DNA of 36,778 nt from Larix sibirica (Eukaryota > Streptophyta > Pinopsida > Pinales > Pinaceae), in contig NWUY0304493629.1 in NCBI GenBank assembly GCA_004151065.3, positions 1-36,778 on the forward strand, read 5' to 3'. The notes below the pieces were generated by a model, which had not been told where the DNA came from, did not search any database, and saw nothing but the letters and a program-made list of their open reading frames with translations. Below are positions 1 through 10,205 of this stretch, piece by piece; positions within the stretch are counted from its first letter, which is position 1, and every line of letters begins with the position of its first letter. The position numbers and the translations under genes are program-made.

Positions 1-289
1 TGATCTTATGCGACGTGATACATCTATCTCCAACCAGGATTGATTCTATTTCGAGATACATATATGATCTCAGTTTCTCTAACTGTGTGAAGAGTTGGCT
101 TTGATGGGAAAGTAAATCCTTTGACAATGCTGCTATTACATATGTAATTGTTCGAATCATCGATCGTACCCTAATAGGAGAATATATCATCTACAAAGAG
201 ATATCTCATTATATATCTGTATTCCCGATTCCTCCTTTCCTGGCTAAAGCATGATAAGAAACAGTTAAGTCAAGATGTAGTCGGTAGTT
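1..289. other. Spacer, no gene seen
   Basis: I see no coding frame, RNA gene or strong repeat in this stretch. It is AT-rich and leads into the first M1-M2 repeat cluster. Confidence 0.5.
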
Positions 290-780
290 TCATCTGATCC
301 TGGGTCTCTGGCTGTACCTCCTAAGCATTCATTCATCAAGTGGTTGGCAGCACTCCAAATTGGGTGAAGGGAGTAATAAAGGTAAGGGTTAGGTTGTATG
401 ATCCGGTCCTGTCCTGATAAGAGGTAAATAGGAGTACTTCCTAAGCGATTAATTAATAAAGTTAGGGCTACTAGTTCTAGGTCATAAAGTGGGTGGGTAG
501 TGTATAGGAGGGACTAAGTTTCTGAGGTCTATTTCTAGGGCAATAGTTAGTTGATAATTCCTAACTATTCTCCGGCCGGTCAAATCTTATTAATAGTGGT
601 ACCCAGCATATAAATAAAGTAAGTTTTATTTCTGGACGCTGGTGAATGCTGTCTGGAAGGCGGCGTAAGAGCTCTATAGCTAGTGAAGCCGTTCCGTTTG
701 GGGCAAAGGTAAGTTGTGAAAGTGGTTTAAACAGGTGGGTAGTTGGTAATAAATCATAAAGGTAGAGAGGTGCGCAAGCA
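290..780 (+). repeat. M1-M2 dispersed repeat, cluster I
   Basis: Two copies of module M1 lie at about 311-344 and 434-480. Their core reads GTACCTCCTAAGCATTCATT or a close variant, followed by a CTAGTTCTAGG segment and a GGTGGGT box. Module M2, with CGGCCGG followed by TAATAGTGGTACC, lies at about 570-603. The M1-to-M2 order and the distance of roughly 140 bases are the same as in the plus-strand cluster near 25.4 kb and the minus-strand cluster near 33.7 kb. A further GGTGGGTAGTTGGTAA-type box is at 731-752. I recognise no named repeat family. It is non-coding as far as I can see. Confidence 0.65.
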
Positions 781-851
781 AGAGTGCCTAGCAACTAAGT
801 ATTTCTGGCTGAAGCAAGAGGCTCAGGCATCCAAGGGTAGGTTGTTTGGAA

Positions 852-1020
852 AGCAAGTTAAGCCAGGCAAGTCAAGCCAAGTCAGGCCTGGCAAGGAAGA
901 TCAAGTCAGGCCAGTATCTCTCCATAGGGTATCATCCTGATTTATTTATAGTTAAAGGGTAAAAGATGGGTCTCAATCACTTTCATCCTTTAACTATTAT
1001 AATTGGAATTGGGCTACCCA
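852..1020 (+). repeat. Diverged direct repeat, copy 1
   Basis: This segment aligns by eye with 2402-2545. Shared blocks in order are CAAGTTAAG(C/T)CAGGC, a CATCTCCATA-like block, TATCATCCTG, a run ending TCAATCAC/TAAATCAC, a CTATTA block and a closing GGGCTACCC/TTGCCCTATC. Because the second copy runs into the protease end of gypsy element B, this copy may be a detached piece of the same element. It also contains an internal repetition of AAGTCAGGCC at 879-888 and 903-912. Confidence 0.55.
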
Positions 1021-1828
1021 TTAAAGGATTCAAGTAGCAATACAACGTACTCAAAAGGAAAGAACCAAGTGACTTGCTATCGCTCATCAGAGATCCTGCC
1101 TGGAAACACAATAGTTACCCTCAAGCATATACCTTCAAATTCACTTTCAAATAAATGTAAGGAAATCTATCTAGCACCTTATTCAACCGCGCTCAGAACA
1201 CATTGAAAAACCTTTCATCTTACTCTATTTCACCATGAGCCCAATTGATTAGCCAGCGAATATAGATGTACCAGACAGAATCCCATTGAGCTATAGCAAG
1301 CTACTTTGATAATGGCTCTGCATCATTTCACACCACAGGATAGAAAGCTTTTTCAAAACCAAAATATAAACGCAGCCAGTAAATAGAGGAACTTCCCTAC
1401 ATTTTTACTTACTTTTTTCTTTCGTGTACACCCCTTGCCCTCCCTTTGGTCAAGCAAGCCTTTCCTTTTTAATAGCTTTTTCCAAGGTCTAATGGACAGA
1501 ATTACGTTGAGCGAGAGCGAGCTACTTAGAGACCAGCTATCTTTCATATAACACCACAAATATTGAGAGACACGCTTTTCATTCAATTTATTAGCCAGCA
1601 AATAAAGGTATACCAAGCAGGATTTCGTAGAGCAATAACGAATCGTCTAGAAACCGAGACATTGCTGCTTCTAGGAGGTCAGTTAGCCAGCCATATTTTT
1701 AGGAGGATGGCCCCCAAGATAGGTTGCTTCTTGACCAGCAGGATATGTTTGGGTAGCGTCACGATAACTACTTGCTTACCCAGTTAAAGATAGCGTCTGT
1801 CCCTTGGTCGTCCATTAAGTGCATCCCT
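1021..1828. other. Spacer with degenerate repeats
   Basis: No gene seen. TTAGCCAGC followed by a (G/A)AATA(T/A)A segment and a TACCA block occurs at 1248-1276 and 1588-1616. A GAGCGAGAGCGAGCTACTT block at 1510-1528 resembles GAGCTATAGCAAGCTACTT at 1288-1306, each followed after a short gap by CATTTCACACCACA-like sequence (1323-1338; 1545-1560). These look like eroded copies of one unit. The short open frames on either strand have no recognisable protein features. Confidence 0.45.
1433..1463 (+). repeat. 31-base dispersed repeat, copy at 1.4 kb
   Basis: This 31-base stretch is identical to the two complete units at 36717-36778. It begins CCTTGCCCTCCCTTTGG and ends CAAGCAAGCCTTT. A one-mismatch copy lies on the minus strand at 16568-16598. 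Confidence 0.85.
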
Positions 1829-2062
1829 TAGTTCTTACTAAGCTCCCAGAAAGGCATGTTCAGGGTAGCAATCACAATAGCACTTTTATATAACTACTAG
1901 CTCCCGGCAGGGGTTGTTCAGGTAATGTCCCTTAGGTTCTGGTCATGTTCCTTGGGCTGAATCACTAACTGTTCCGGCTATATAATGTAATGCTCCCTTT
2001 TTTGGGCACGGTAGCACTTTAGATAAACTACCAGCTCTTGGCAGGGAATGCTTTGGATAGTG
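1829..2062 (+). repeat. Degenerate triple repeat
   Basis: Three imperfect copies share a CTAC(T/C)AGCTC(C/T)(C/T)GGCAGGG-like block followed by a TTCAGG or TTTGGATAG block: about 1835-1870, 1878-1930 and 2012-2062. The last two also share TAGCACTTT and a following TATAA/GATAA segment. Spacing is irregular (about 50 and 130 bases). Non-coding. Confidence 0.5.
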
Positions 2063-2155
2063 TATTTTTGTGAGCTCAGGGAAGGATTGGGAAGCCTGAA
2101 AGAAGTTTTTTTAAGTTGCATTTATCCTCTCCTCATTTAGAGCGTGCTTGCGCAT

Positions 2156-2310
2156 CCTTGCCCTCCTATCGTCGAGCAAGTAATAAATTACTCCTAATTT
2201 TATAATTTTGCATAGAGATCCAACCCTAAACTTCGAGCCCTGCAGAATGAGCCGGATTGAACTCACTTAATCCATGTTTATTTATCGGGGACCTGTCTTT
2301 ACTTTTATTT
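2156..2310 (+). repeat. Dispersed repeat shared with 31.3 and 32.0 kb
   Basis: GAGCCGGATTGAACTCACTT followed by ATGTTTATTTATCG (2249-2288) aligns with GAGCCGGATTTCACTCACTC and the same ATGTTTATTTATCG at 31275-31315. The part at 2156-2182 (CCTTGCCCTCCTATCGTCGA) aligns with 31968-31992 and is a distant relative of the 31-base repeat. No coding frame is evident. Confidence 0.55.
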
Positions 2311-2401
2311 GTAAAATCACTTTATTTAGCCCTCTCCTTTTAGTCGAGACCTCCTTCCGTCGGACCTCGCAGTGTTCGCTTTTTTCATCCTCCTTTTTCC
2401 A

Positions 2402-2545
2402 ACAAGTTAAGTCAGGCCTAGCAATAAAAATATACCAAGTATAGTCATCTCCATAAAATATCATCCTGGTCTACCTCTCATGCTAGAAAGGAGCGGATCT
2501 AAATCACCTTCGTTCTATCACTATTAATCGTGGTTGCCCTATCTA
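2402..2545 (+). repeat. Diverged direct repeat, copy 2
   Basis: Partner of 852-1020. It directly adjoins, and probably belongs to, the protease end of minus-strand gypsy element B, because the minus-strand frame of the protease runs into it. Confidence 0.5.
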
Positions 2546-3720
2546 GATCTTTGTAGGGCCATGTAATATTTAGTAAAAGCTTTTCCATAAAAGCCAGGGG
2601 CATTAAGGAATAAGAAGCTCCAGAGTCATAAAGGCGGCGGTTATGGAGGTGGAAATTTTTAAGCTATAGGATTATATAGAAAGGTGGAGTGAGTTGGTCG
2701 GTCCCATAAAGTATGTTTCCTACCACTATCTTTGGGGCATCATTTTGGAGCTTTATAACATCAGCTTGTAGGGGAGCTTCATCACTAATAATAATCATAT
2801 TCTAAATTGGAGGAGGATCCTTTTCCTTTACAAATGAGACTTTGGGGCTTTAATATGAGGCTGGTCTGCAATACCTAGGAAAGAATAAACTTCTTTTCTG
2901 TGGACTGGATTTTTTATTATTTAAGAAAAAGGCATTGGAATCTTCAATTTAATAAGCTAATACCTTATATAAAATGGCGGAGGAGCAGAAGGGCCGGGCT
3001 CAACGACCTTGGCAGCTGGTGGAGGCCTTTTCAAAATGGCGTCTGGCTGCTGATAAACTTTATGTTGTTCAGGAGCTTTGAGATCTCCTCTGACGGGGAG
3101 TGGTGGCTACTTGGATCAGTTACTTTTGAATTTGCCTCGGCCCGGTTAGTCTTGGACATATATTTTATGGTATTCTAAAACTGCTTGGGCAAATTCATTT
3201 ACCTTGTGAGACTGGAGGGATTTGGCCTCGGCCTGAGCTCATATTTCTTTCTCACCTCGGTTATGATATTATTAGAAACCATCTGTAATTGTGCAGCTGA
3301 GAAATTAAGGGGCTCATATTATAGAGTAAATAATTATTCTTCTAGAGAACCCTCCTTATGTCCCAACATTAAAAGGCCCCTTAACTCCGAAGAAGAAGAG
3401 ATTATTCATTCAACCTCATCATTAGCAGGCTGAAAAAGCATGTTGAGATCTGATGACTTATCAGCTTGAGCCCCTGCTGCCCCTTGATCAAAGTATTCTT
3501 TGTAATATGTGGGAGCAGGGACCACCATGCTTGCTTCGGCCATAGGAACTTGCAGAGCTTCTTGCTCAGCCTGTCGGGTTTATCTCTGTAGTACTCCTGG
3601 AGTTATTCTGAACTAGCGCTAGGGGCTTATTTTTAGCTCTAGGGGGGAGCGAGTTACGCATGTTCGGGGGGCCGGTTACATCTGCTCAGGGGTGAGGTCA
3701 CCGAGTTAAATCCTTTGGAA
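2520..3720 (-). pseudogene. Ty3/gypsy element B: gag end and protease, decayed
   Basis: Reading the minus strand from 3720 down, broken frames give a gag-like tail with the segment EVRKKYELRPRP, a proline-rich linker (RPPPAAK, SAPPPFY) and then an aspartic protease. The protease shows the lead-in IVVGNILYG and PPFYIIL, then the active-site motif DSGAS at 2613-2627 followed by YSLMPLAFMEKL. In this clade the protease cuts the Gag-Pol polyprotein. Unlike C and D, its catalytic DSG triplet is still present. There are several in-frame stops and frame changes. RT, RNase H and integrase are missing: sequence below 2520 does not continue the polyprotein. The assignment to Ty3/gypsy rests on motif recognition, and the clade is not certain. 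Confidence 0.75.
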
Positions 3721-4189
3721 AAAAATTGAATCTATTAGGGAAATGGTTCTTTTTCGGCAAATAAAAAAGGCTTTTGGAGCTCGAAGTTTCCCTGATAAGT
3801 CCCTAATAATCTCAAGGTTTTATTTTAGGATTTTTGTGGTGCGAAGCTGCTCTCCCGACTTCGGAGGGGGAGGCCTTTGCATTGATTTATCATACACTCA
3901 TATACATAGCTCATAACTACCCTACCTAACTCTATATAAGCTAATATGCTCTTTTATCTATCTAAGCTATTTGCGACAATTCTATAAGAAAAGGATGTAA
4001 AAGCTTAAAACAAAGGTAAGTGAGTGTATTCCATGTGTAAAGGAGAAGTGCATTTTGGATTCTTGATTTGTTAAAAGGCATAAAAGGCCAAGAGGCGAGA
4101 TTGAGTGAAAGAGAGGAAATGAAACGAGTAAGGTTTTGATATTCTATATTGTATATGTATATCTAAATATTTTCAAATATTAATGAGAA
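3721..4189. other. Spacer between elements B and A
   Basis: No gene seen. A 34-base stretch at 3839-3872 (GGTGCGAAGCTGCTCTCCCG and a G-rich tail) resembles 15023-15057, which is inside the protease of element C. From about 3890 the sequence turns AT-rich and stays so to about 7960. Confidence 0.5.
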
Positions 4190-4400
4190 TGAGTATACCC
4201 TTATGAGAATATTATATGTACTTTCAATTATATTTTGTATGTGTGGTTACCATTTCTGTCTTTGTTAATTTTTTGCAATACCTATATTTTTTAACCTCAG
4301 TGCAAGGGCATATTTGGAACCATTGCATTCCTTGCTGCATCATTTTATCTATAAAAGCAAGAGGTTGGTGATTATAAATTTGAAAGTGAATTTCAAAGAT
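4190..4400 (+). promoter_or_regulatory. Possible LTR end and leader of element A
   Basis: A TATAAAAG box lies at 4350-4357, a plausible LTR promoter position upstream of the gag remnant. I could not find LTR termini, a primer-binding site, or a second LTR copy, so the call is weak. Confidence 0.25.
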
Positions 4401-4559
4401 TGAGGAGGCTAAAAATCGTAGCTATGGCAAGAAGAGAAGGTAGAATTGTTGTGAACAGAGAATTGTAAAAATTAATAAGGATAATTTCTAAATTGGAAAC
4501 AAGACAACAAAGTAGTTAAGCCAAAGCCAAAAGTAGAATCCCAAAACTAGCCCAGTGGA

Positions 4560-5440
4560 TCAATTTATTGAAGAGAAAAAGTGAAGACAAAGTTGAAGTT
4601 TTACATAATGATGGAAGCTTACAAAGTAGAGGCACTTGTAGATTAGATCTATGAAATGGATATATATTTTTAGAATGAAGAATTAGAATACTGGAATAAG
4701 ACAAAGTTTGCATGTACAAAGTTTAGTGGTCATGCTGCTATTTGGTGGGATTTTTTGCAGTGTTAGCAAGTTCACAAGGGTAATAAACTGATAAAACTTA
4801 AAGCAAGATGGTATCAAAAGGGAGGGAATTTTTATAGTTTAATATAAATAAGTGATTTTAAGATGGATGCAACATTTGAGACAGAGAGGCCACAGTATGC
4901 AAGATTATACAAAGGAATTATATAAGATTTCCATTTGCATAGGACATAATGAGGATGGAAACTAGAGGGGTTCAATATATGTAAATAGATTGAAGTTTGT
5001 AGTCCAAGATTATATGAGCTTGCATAAGAGTAGTTTAGTGGAAGAAGCCTATCGATTAACATTGAAAGTGAAATAAAAGTTAGTGCACAAGGGCAGTAGA
5101 AGGAACCTTGGTAGTGGAAATATAACTTTAGCACAATGTATAGAGGATTTATCCAAATAGAAGGTTTACAATATGGATGAAGGCACTGCACCTATAATAG
5201 GTAGAGTAAAAAATCGAGTAGGATTTTGAGGTACATGTTCTAATTCCAGTGGCTATAGGAGGAAGATATATTGCTACACATGTCGAGATGAAGGCCTTAA
5301 ATTCTTTGAATGTCCATAGAGGGCTAGCACATGAGGTAATGAGGACAGAGCATAGTTGGCACAAGGTGAAGCATCAAGAAATAATGCAGTAGTTGCAGTG
5401 GCAGTGAAACATGGAGAGAATTGATGATGCGTAGAGGAAA
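4560..5440 (+). pseudogene. Element A gag remnant with zinc knuckle
   Basis: Translating across frame changes gives the capsid landmarks FACTKFSGHAAIWWDFLQ (about 4707-4760), the downstream YVNRLKFVVQDYMSLHKSSL region (about 4978-5037), EEAYRLTLKVK, and then a basic linker. A zinc knuckle follows at 5272-5313: C-Y-T-C-R-D-E-G-L-K-F-F-E-C. In CX2CX4HX4C knuckles the ninth position is His; here it is Leu, so zinc binding is probably lost. Gag forms the particle that packages element RNA. The WWD...LQ block is characteristic of plant Ty3/gypsy gag (known family feature). Stops and frameshifts rule out expression as one protein. Confidence 0.8.
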
Positions 5441-5519
5441 GATTGCATTAGCAAAAAAACAAATATCATAAGAATATGAGTGGCTCAAAGTAATATCTCA
5501 ATAAAAAAAAATGCAAAAC

Positions 5520-5830
5520 GAAAGGTATGTGTTATAAAGTCGTTATTAATTTTGGTGGGGCTAAGAACATGGTTACAATTGAGATGGTTAATAATTTGGG
5601 ATTAGCGTGACAAAATAACCCACATCCATACAAATTAATTTCGTGTAGCATGGATATGAGGTGACTGTGACTGACCAATGTAAGGTCTCGTTTAACAATA
5701 ATGAGTATAGATATGAGATTTTGTGTCATGTAATCCCTATGGATGCATGTGTCACATGTTGTTGGGTAGGTCTTTACAGTTTCATTGTTGTGCAATGCAT
5801 GATTGGAGGAAGAACACATACACCATCATG
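5520..5830 (+). pseudogene. Element A aspartic protease remnant
   Basis: The recognisable part is the second half of the retropepsin domain: VTDQCKVSF followed by EILCHVIPMDAC (about 5667-5754), then a shifted LLGRPW-like block and a conserved HDGRENTYT-like end (about 5757-5825). The expected D-[ST]-G site near 5550 reads as FWWG in one frame and cannot be identified with confidence, so the catalytic Asp seems lost. The protease would lie between gag and RT in the polyprotein, as it does here. Confidence 0.65.
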
Positions 5831-6039
5831 AAAGACATTATAAAATTTAGTTGCCCATGAAGGAAGGATAAGGGTATTATAGAACTGTTGTTGGTGTTTT
5901 CAAATAATTTTTTACTATAGTGAAGGAGACAAAGGAGATAAACTTGGTTTTACGCGCAACTTTATCAAATAAAGCTGCACATAGGATGAATCTAATGGAA
6001 AGAGCATAAAAAAGAAATAGTTTGAGGAGTTGCTATCGA

Positions 6040-6690
6040 GAGGATGATCAAGGAACGTATGAGCCCGTGTGTTGTGCCAACATGGTTGACACACAAGAAA
6101 GATGGTAAGTCAAAATGTGCACATACTCGAGAGCCTTTAACAAAATTACAGTGTAGTATAAATTCTCATTGCCAAGAATGAAAAATTTGCTAGATAGTTA
6201 AAGTGGCACAAGGTATTTACCAATATTGATATGAAGAGTAGCTCTCATTGGAAAAGGATTATAGAAGGAGATAAACAGAAGACAACATTCAATACAATGA
6301 ATAGACTATATGAGTGGTTGGCCATGTGATTTGGAACGAGTAATGCATAAAAGACATTATTGAGGTCGATGACAAAGGTGTTTAGACCTTACATAACTAA
6401 GTTTGTCATTTTGTACTTGCATTATATTTTTATATATCGTGGTAGAATAGAGGAACATATTGAACATATTATATTAGTACTTGAATCATTAATTAAGGAG
6501 AGATTGCACATAATTCGAAGAGGTGTGAGTTCTTCAAATAGTAATTGGTTTATTTTGGGATTTGTGATCTGGCAAGGATTGAGTATGAACCCTTGTAATG
6601 CTGTTTTGGAGTGGTTAGTACCCCGCAATGTGTATGATATAATAATTTTCCATGGCATTGCTAATTTTTATAGTAAGTTTATTATAGATT
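6040..6690 (+). pseudogene. Element A reverse transcriptase remnant
   Basis: The RT starts with ERMSPCVVPTWLTHKKDGK (about 6052-6108), then broken frames through LYEWLAM-like (about 6308). The last part is open from 6360 to 6692. The catalytic YXDD box of this clade (usually within FDDIL) reads Y-L-H-Y at 6414-6425, so both essential aspartates are gone. Downstream EEHIEHI...VLESLIKERL, FILGFVI and NVYDIIIFHGIANFYSKFI match the thumb/connection region. The open 110-codon stretch is therefore a chance relic, not a functional enzyme. RT would copy element RNA to DNA. Confidence 0.85.
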
Positions 6691-6789
6691 GAAATGGGAT
6701 TTGCACATCCATGACAGTGTATGAGGGTGGAACACAGAGGTGCAAAATAGTTTTGAGTAATTGAATATGAAAATGACAGGGTCATCAAT

Positions 6790-7145
6790 TTATGCATTGT
6801 CAAATTTTGATAAGGTGTTCGAGGTAGAGTGTGAGACAAGTGGAGTAGTTATTAGAGCAGTTTGAAGCAAAAAAGGTAGGCCAATAACATTCCTTAGCAA
6901 GAAGCTAAATAAGGTGAGGAATAAGTACTCTATGTTTTCTTTTTCATTTTATGTCATATAGGCATTGAAGCATTGGAGGAATTATTTGTTGCCCAACAAA
7001 CTTGTTTTGTATACTAATCATAAAGCACTAAAGTTTATAAACAACTGAGCGAAGTTGAATTAGAGACATGTAAGATAAGTTGAGTTAATTCTGCAGAGTT
7101 ACACTTTTTGTTTTGAATAACATGTCAGGTAAAGAGTGATCCATA
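6790..7145 (+). pseudogene. Element A RNase H remnant
   Basis: The frame reads DKVFEVECETSGVVIRAV (about 6811-6864), then RPITFLSKKLNKVRNKYS (about 6877-6930), ALKHWRNYLL and LVLYTNHKALKFI (about 6963-7041). These are hallmarks of Ty3/gypsy RNase H. The first catalytic Asp of the family (ECDAS-type motif) is Glu-Thr here, and the YTDH motif reads YTNH, so at least two acidic positions are altered. The similarity ends at about 7140, which I take as the truncation point. Confidence 0.8.
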
Positions 7146-8180
7146 AATGGTAGGCATATGGCCTTTTCATCTCACCAGCACGGATCCTTCTCTGTAGAAT
7201 GAAAGTTTTATGTCTCCGCAATCATTGTCAAACTGAGATAAAGCTTCTCAAGATGCTTTTAAATAACAATTATCAATGGCTCTGTTCAGAACTGGTTTAA
7301 AGTCTTGGTTCCTTTTCTTATAATGCCAAGACCAATTCAACTACGGAAACAAGTTCATTTCAATTGTTTTATGCCAAATAAATAACATACTTAATCTATT
7401 TTTTAATGCTCACACTCAAATTAATAACACATATGTTGTACAATAAATATTCAAGGCAAGAGCAAAAGTAATAGCAATCCTTGTTTACATTGTTTCACAC
7501 TATAACCAATGCAAAAATATATTATTATGTTTACATGTGGATGGCTATAGGTAATCAACAAAGCATACAGCATGGATAACACATTGTTTGCATCTGTCTT
7601 GATGTTATAATGCCGGAACAGAGAAAATGATGGATGTAGGAGGTAACTATGCATTGTCTAGAGAGAGTGTAATGCATAGAGGTGCTATCACATTTGGTTC
7701 AAATAGACCATACAATTGTTGGCGGCTATAAGCGCATATGGTTAAGCAGAGCACAAGCAATTACTATAAACCAGTGATCCAAACAAATTGATAATGGTGT
7801 TGTGGATACAACCCAACCATCAGGAAAATAAATATTAATGTTGTAAAGGTCAATTGGGTAATTGGAATCGTGGTTACTGCTATGAATAAACAATTAAGCG
7901 AATTACATGTAATGGAAAATGTATAAGGGCTCCCAGCGACTTTACTAAAGGTTAATGAGTTTATTTAATGCTGATTTCCACTAGAGTGAACAGAAACTCA
8001 GGCCATAAAAAGAAACTATGGATCGTATCCCAAATCAATGGTTTAAACAACTGCCTATGCCTCCACTTCGGGGCGGCTGCTGCGTCTGAATCGGTCAAAA
8101 TAGCTTTCGTCTTTCTCGTATTTAAAGAGGTTCACTATTTAACTGAGGCAATCTGCCCCGGTTCCAGCTTATTTTGAGAA
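7146..8180. other. AT-rich spacer, origin unknown
   Basis: No gene recognised. Composition to about 7960 stays close to element A (AT-rich, CpG-poor), suggesting that A and this flank came in as one block. From about 8040 GC and CpG rise. Short frames on both strands show nothing recognisable. Confidence 0.45.
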
Positions 8181-9300
8181 AGGCGTTGGGCATATGTAGG
8201 AAATTCCTCTCTCGCTCGGCAGGTTAGCTAGTGTTGTAGAGGGCAGCGGTTGATCCACCAGTTTAAGCTGCTAATGGTAGTGATTCAACTGCGGGTGCTC
8301 GCTCTGAAATTGGCTCTGAACCTGGAGAACAAATTCGAACTCAAACTATAACCGGCACCGGGTCAATTGAATTAGATTCAACAGATGTAGGGTCAATAGT
8401 TGCTGCAACTTATTACTTGGATGCTGATGCTACTGAAATGGGTGCTTATTATGGTTCTGGGTCAATGGGCTTATATGGTTCTAGCACAGCGCTAAAAATG
8501 GGACTGCGGCTAGCGCATTCACTAGCCCTGGAACCGGGTCTCCCACTAGTGGATCTAAAACTACTGGGTCCTTATATTGATCCTTAGATGCCTTGGCTAT
8601 GGGCTCTCGATCTCGATCTTTAAAGGATGCTATTACCTATGTCTTTGTTTACTTTGCCACCTTATATGCCTCTGTATATGCTGCTCGCTCCTTTCGCTGC
8701 TGGGTCTACGAGTTATTCGCCTGGATTATATACTGGTGGTTCCTTTGCTTCACCTGGGCAGGCCCTGCTTATCAATTTTCCTTTACTTTTCCTTTACTTA
8801 ATGGCTATAGACCTGAAAGGTATGCTGTTGGTTCCGGGACAGATAGGTACATTAGGCAAAGTGATGTATCTCCTGCTGCCTATTTTTTTTTTATGGATCC
8901 AGATCTTACTTCTCTGGCCGAATAAGCCCATATGTATGCCACCTTGCTCCCCTTATTGCACCTAGTAATGGGGAAAGCTCTACCCTAATGGGTTGTTCGT
9001 TCATGCGTATTAGTATAAAATGCTGTTATCCGTAACGGTATCCCCAAAGGGCTATTGCTTCCAATAAAGGATGCTGCTAGCACCCTAACTCCTGCGGCTG
9101 AGACTATATATGCTGCTGGTTAATATAATGCTATAAGTTATACTTGAGTTATTCGGTCAACTGAATCCGCCCTTGCTAGTGGTACTTCAATTTGGTAAAA
9201 AATAACTGGTTCAACCAGATCAACAATAACTGGGTCAAGATCAACCGCCTCTCTAGCGGGCTCTGTTTCTGTTCCCACCTTTGAGGTGCTTACAATTATT
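8180..9300 (+). repeat. Low-complexity GCT/ACT/GGT/TCT-rich tract
   Basis: The plus strand is built from imperfect triplets, mainly GCT, ACT, GGT, TCT and GGG-TCN. One frame stays open from about 8264 to 8577 without a good start codon and reads as Ala, Gly, Ser, Thr and acidic residues, for example GSEPGEQIR and GAYYGSGSMGLYGSS. After a stop at 8578-8580 the alternative frames reach about 110 codons. This looks like an eroded trinucleotide or short peptide-repeat tract and not a conserved gene. I recognise no domain. Similar shorter tracts occur at 10556-10640, 14311-14376 (minus strand) and 20960-21720. Confidence 0.5.
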
Positions 9301-9699
9301 CCATGGTGAAAAATGCCCATTTTGACCCATCTCCAGGCCTAAATGAACACCTTATCCACACCAGCATCGTTGGATTTCATTCTAATATCGCCATAGAAGC
9401 GATGATGTACCAACCCTCTGTTACCGTGATCCTTCATAGCTATTCACTCCACGTTCATAGCCATTTCCTCAAGGAATCCACCCATGGTAAAAAAAATACC
9501 ATTTGGGTGCATTCTCTATAGATGAGCACCCTTACACTGTAACAATTGAGCACCAAATTGAAATAAATAAAAAATGATAAGAACCTTTTCGTACCATCTC
9601 ACCAACATATCGCCTTGCGACATGTCATTGCATTATATCATCTCATAAACTTGCGTACCTCGCCCTACAACAGGCAAACTACACTCCTCGTCTCTACTT

Positions 9700-9795
9700 C
9701 GAATGGGGACCAGCCGCTCCATTTAGTTATGCATTCAATCGCTCCTCTGAGTTGTCTAAAATGGCGACCCGCCACTCCATTTAGGTAACGCATCT
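9700..9795 (+). repeat. Imperfect direct repeat pair
   Basis: A block ATGGGGACCAGCCGCTCCAT and TTAG(T/G)TA(A/T) at about 9702-9729 recurs as ATGGCGACCCGCCACTCCAT and TTAGGTAACGCAT at about 9762-9793, a period of about 60 bases. Confidence 0.6.
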
Positions 9796-9929
9796 TATGC
9801 TACCATTAATTCAGTAGATTCCCGAAAATAGAATCTTCATCAGTTTATGCCCAAAGGCTAAATCTCTAGAATAACCCATCAGGCATTTCCTATCTATAAT
9901 CCGCCTTTTCCATAGGTTGTATTTTAGAG

Positions 9930-10205
9930 CCATTTTAATCCTTCGCTACTGACAAATTAACTTCGCTAAAGGCAATGAAAAGGCTCCCTGGTAACCTAAT
10001 ACCAGAACGGTTCAATCTTTTTAGGAACATCCTCAATCCTCAGCTACTGACACTTCCTCTTCACGAGAGGCAATGAGGCGCCCATGGAAATCCCTCGATA
10101 TCAGGTCCTCGGTTTCATTTTAAAGGCTTCTCCCTCCTTTAGGTACTGAAGGTCACTTCGCTAAAGACGAAGAAGAAGCCTCATGGAGACCCCTCGATCC
10201 CATTT
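9930..10205 (+). repeat. Degenerate triple tandem repeat, period about 100
   Basis: Three imperfect copies follow each other. Shared landmarks are (G/A)CTACTGACA or GTACTGAAGG, then an ACTTCGCTAAAG or CTTCACGAGAG block, then GCAATGA(A/G) or GAAGAAG, then CTCCCTGG, CCCATGGAAATCCCTCGAT or CATGGAGACCCCTCGATCCC. Copies start near 9945, 10030 and 10130. No reading frame is maintained through all three. Confidence 0.55.

Larger units (their letters stand above)
4380..7145 (+). mobile_element. Ty3/gypsy element A, truncated in RNase H
   Basis: Gag, protease, RT and RNase H remnants follow each other in the standard order on the plus strand. Integrase and the 3' LTR are missing: recognisable protein similarity stops at about 7145, just after the region where RNase H ends. 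The block is very CpG-poor; I count three CpG by eye between 4381 and 5220. This is what long residence in a methylated nuclear genome would produce. The frames carry dozens of stops, so it is an old dead copy. Confidence 0.85.

Noticed and set aside
4832-5191. 119-codon minus-strand frame
   Set aside because: Antisense to the gag remnant of element A, which is supported by capsid and zinc-knuckle landmarks on the plus strand.
8577-8965. Three overlapping plus-strand frames of 74-112 codons suggesting membrane proteins
   Set aside because: They overlap in all three frames over a low-complexity CTTT/GCT-rich tract; the hydrophobicity follows from base composition.
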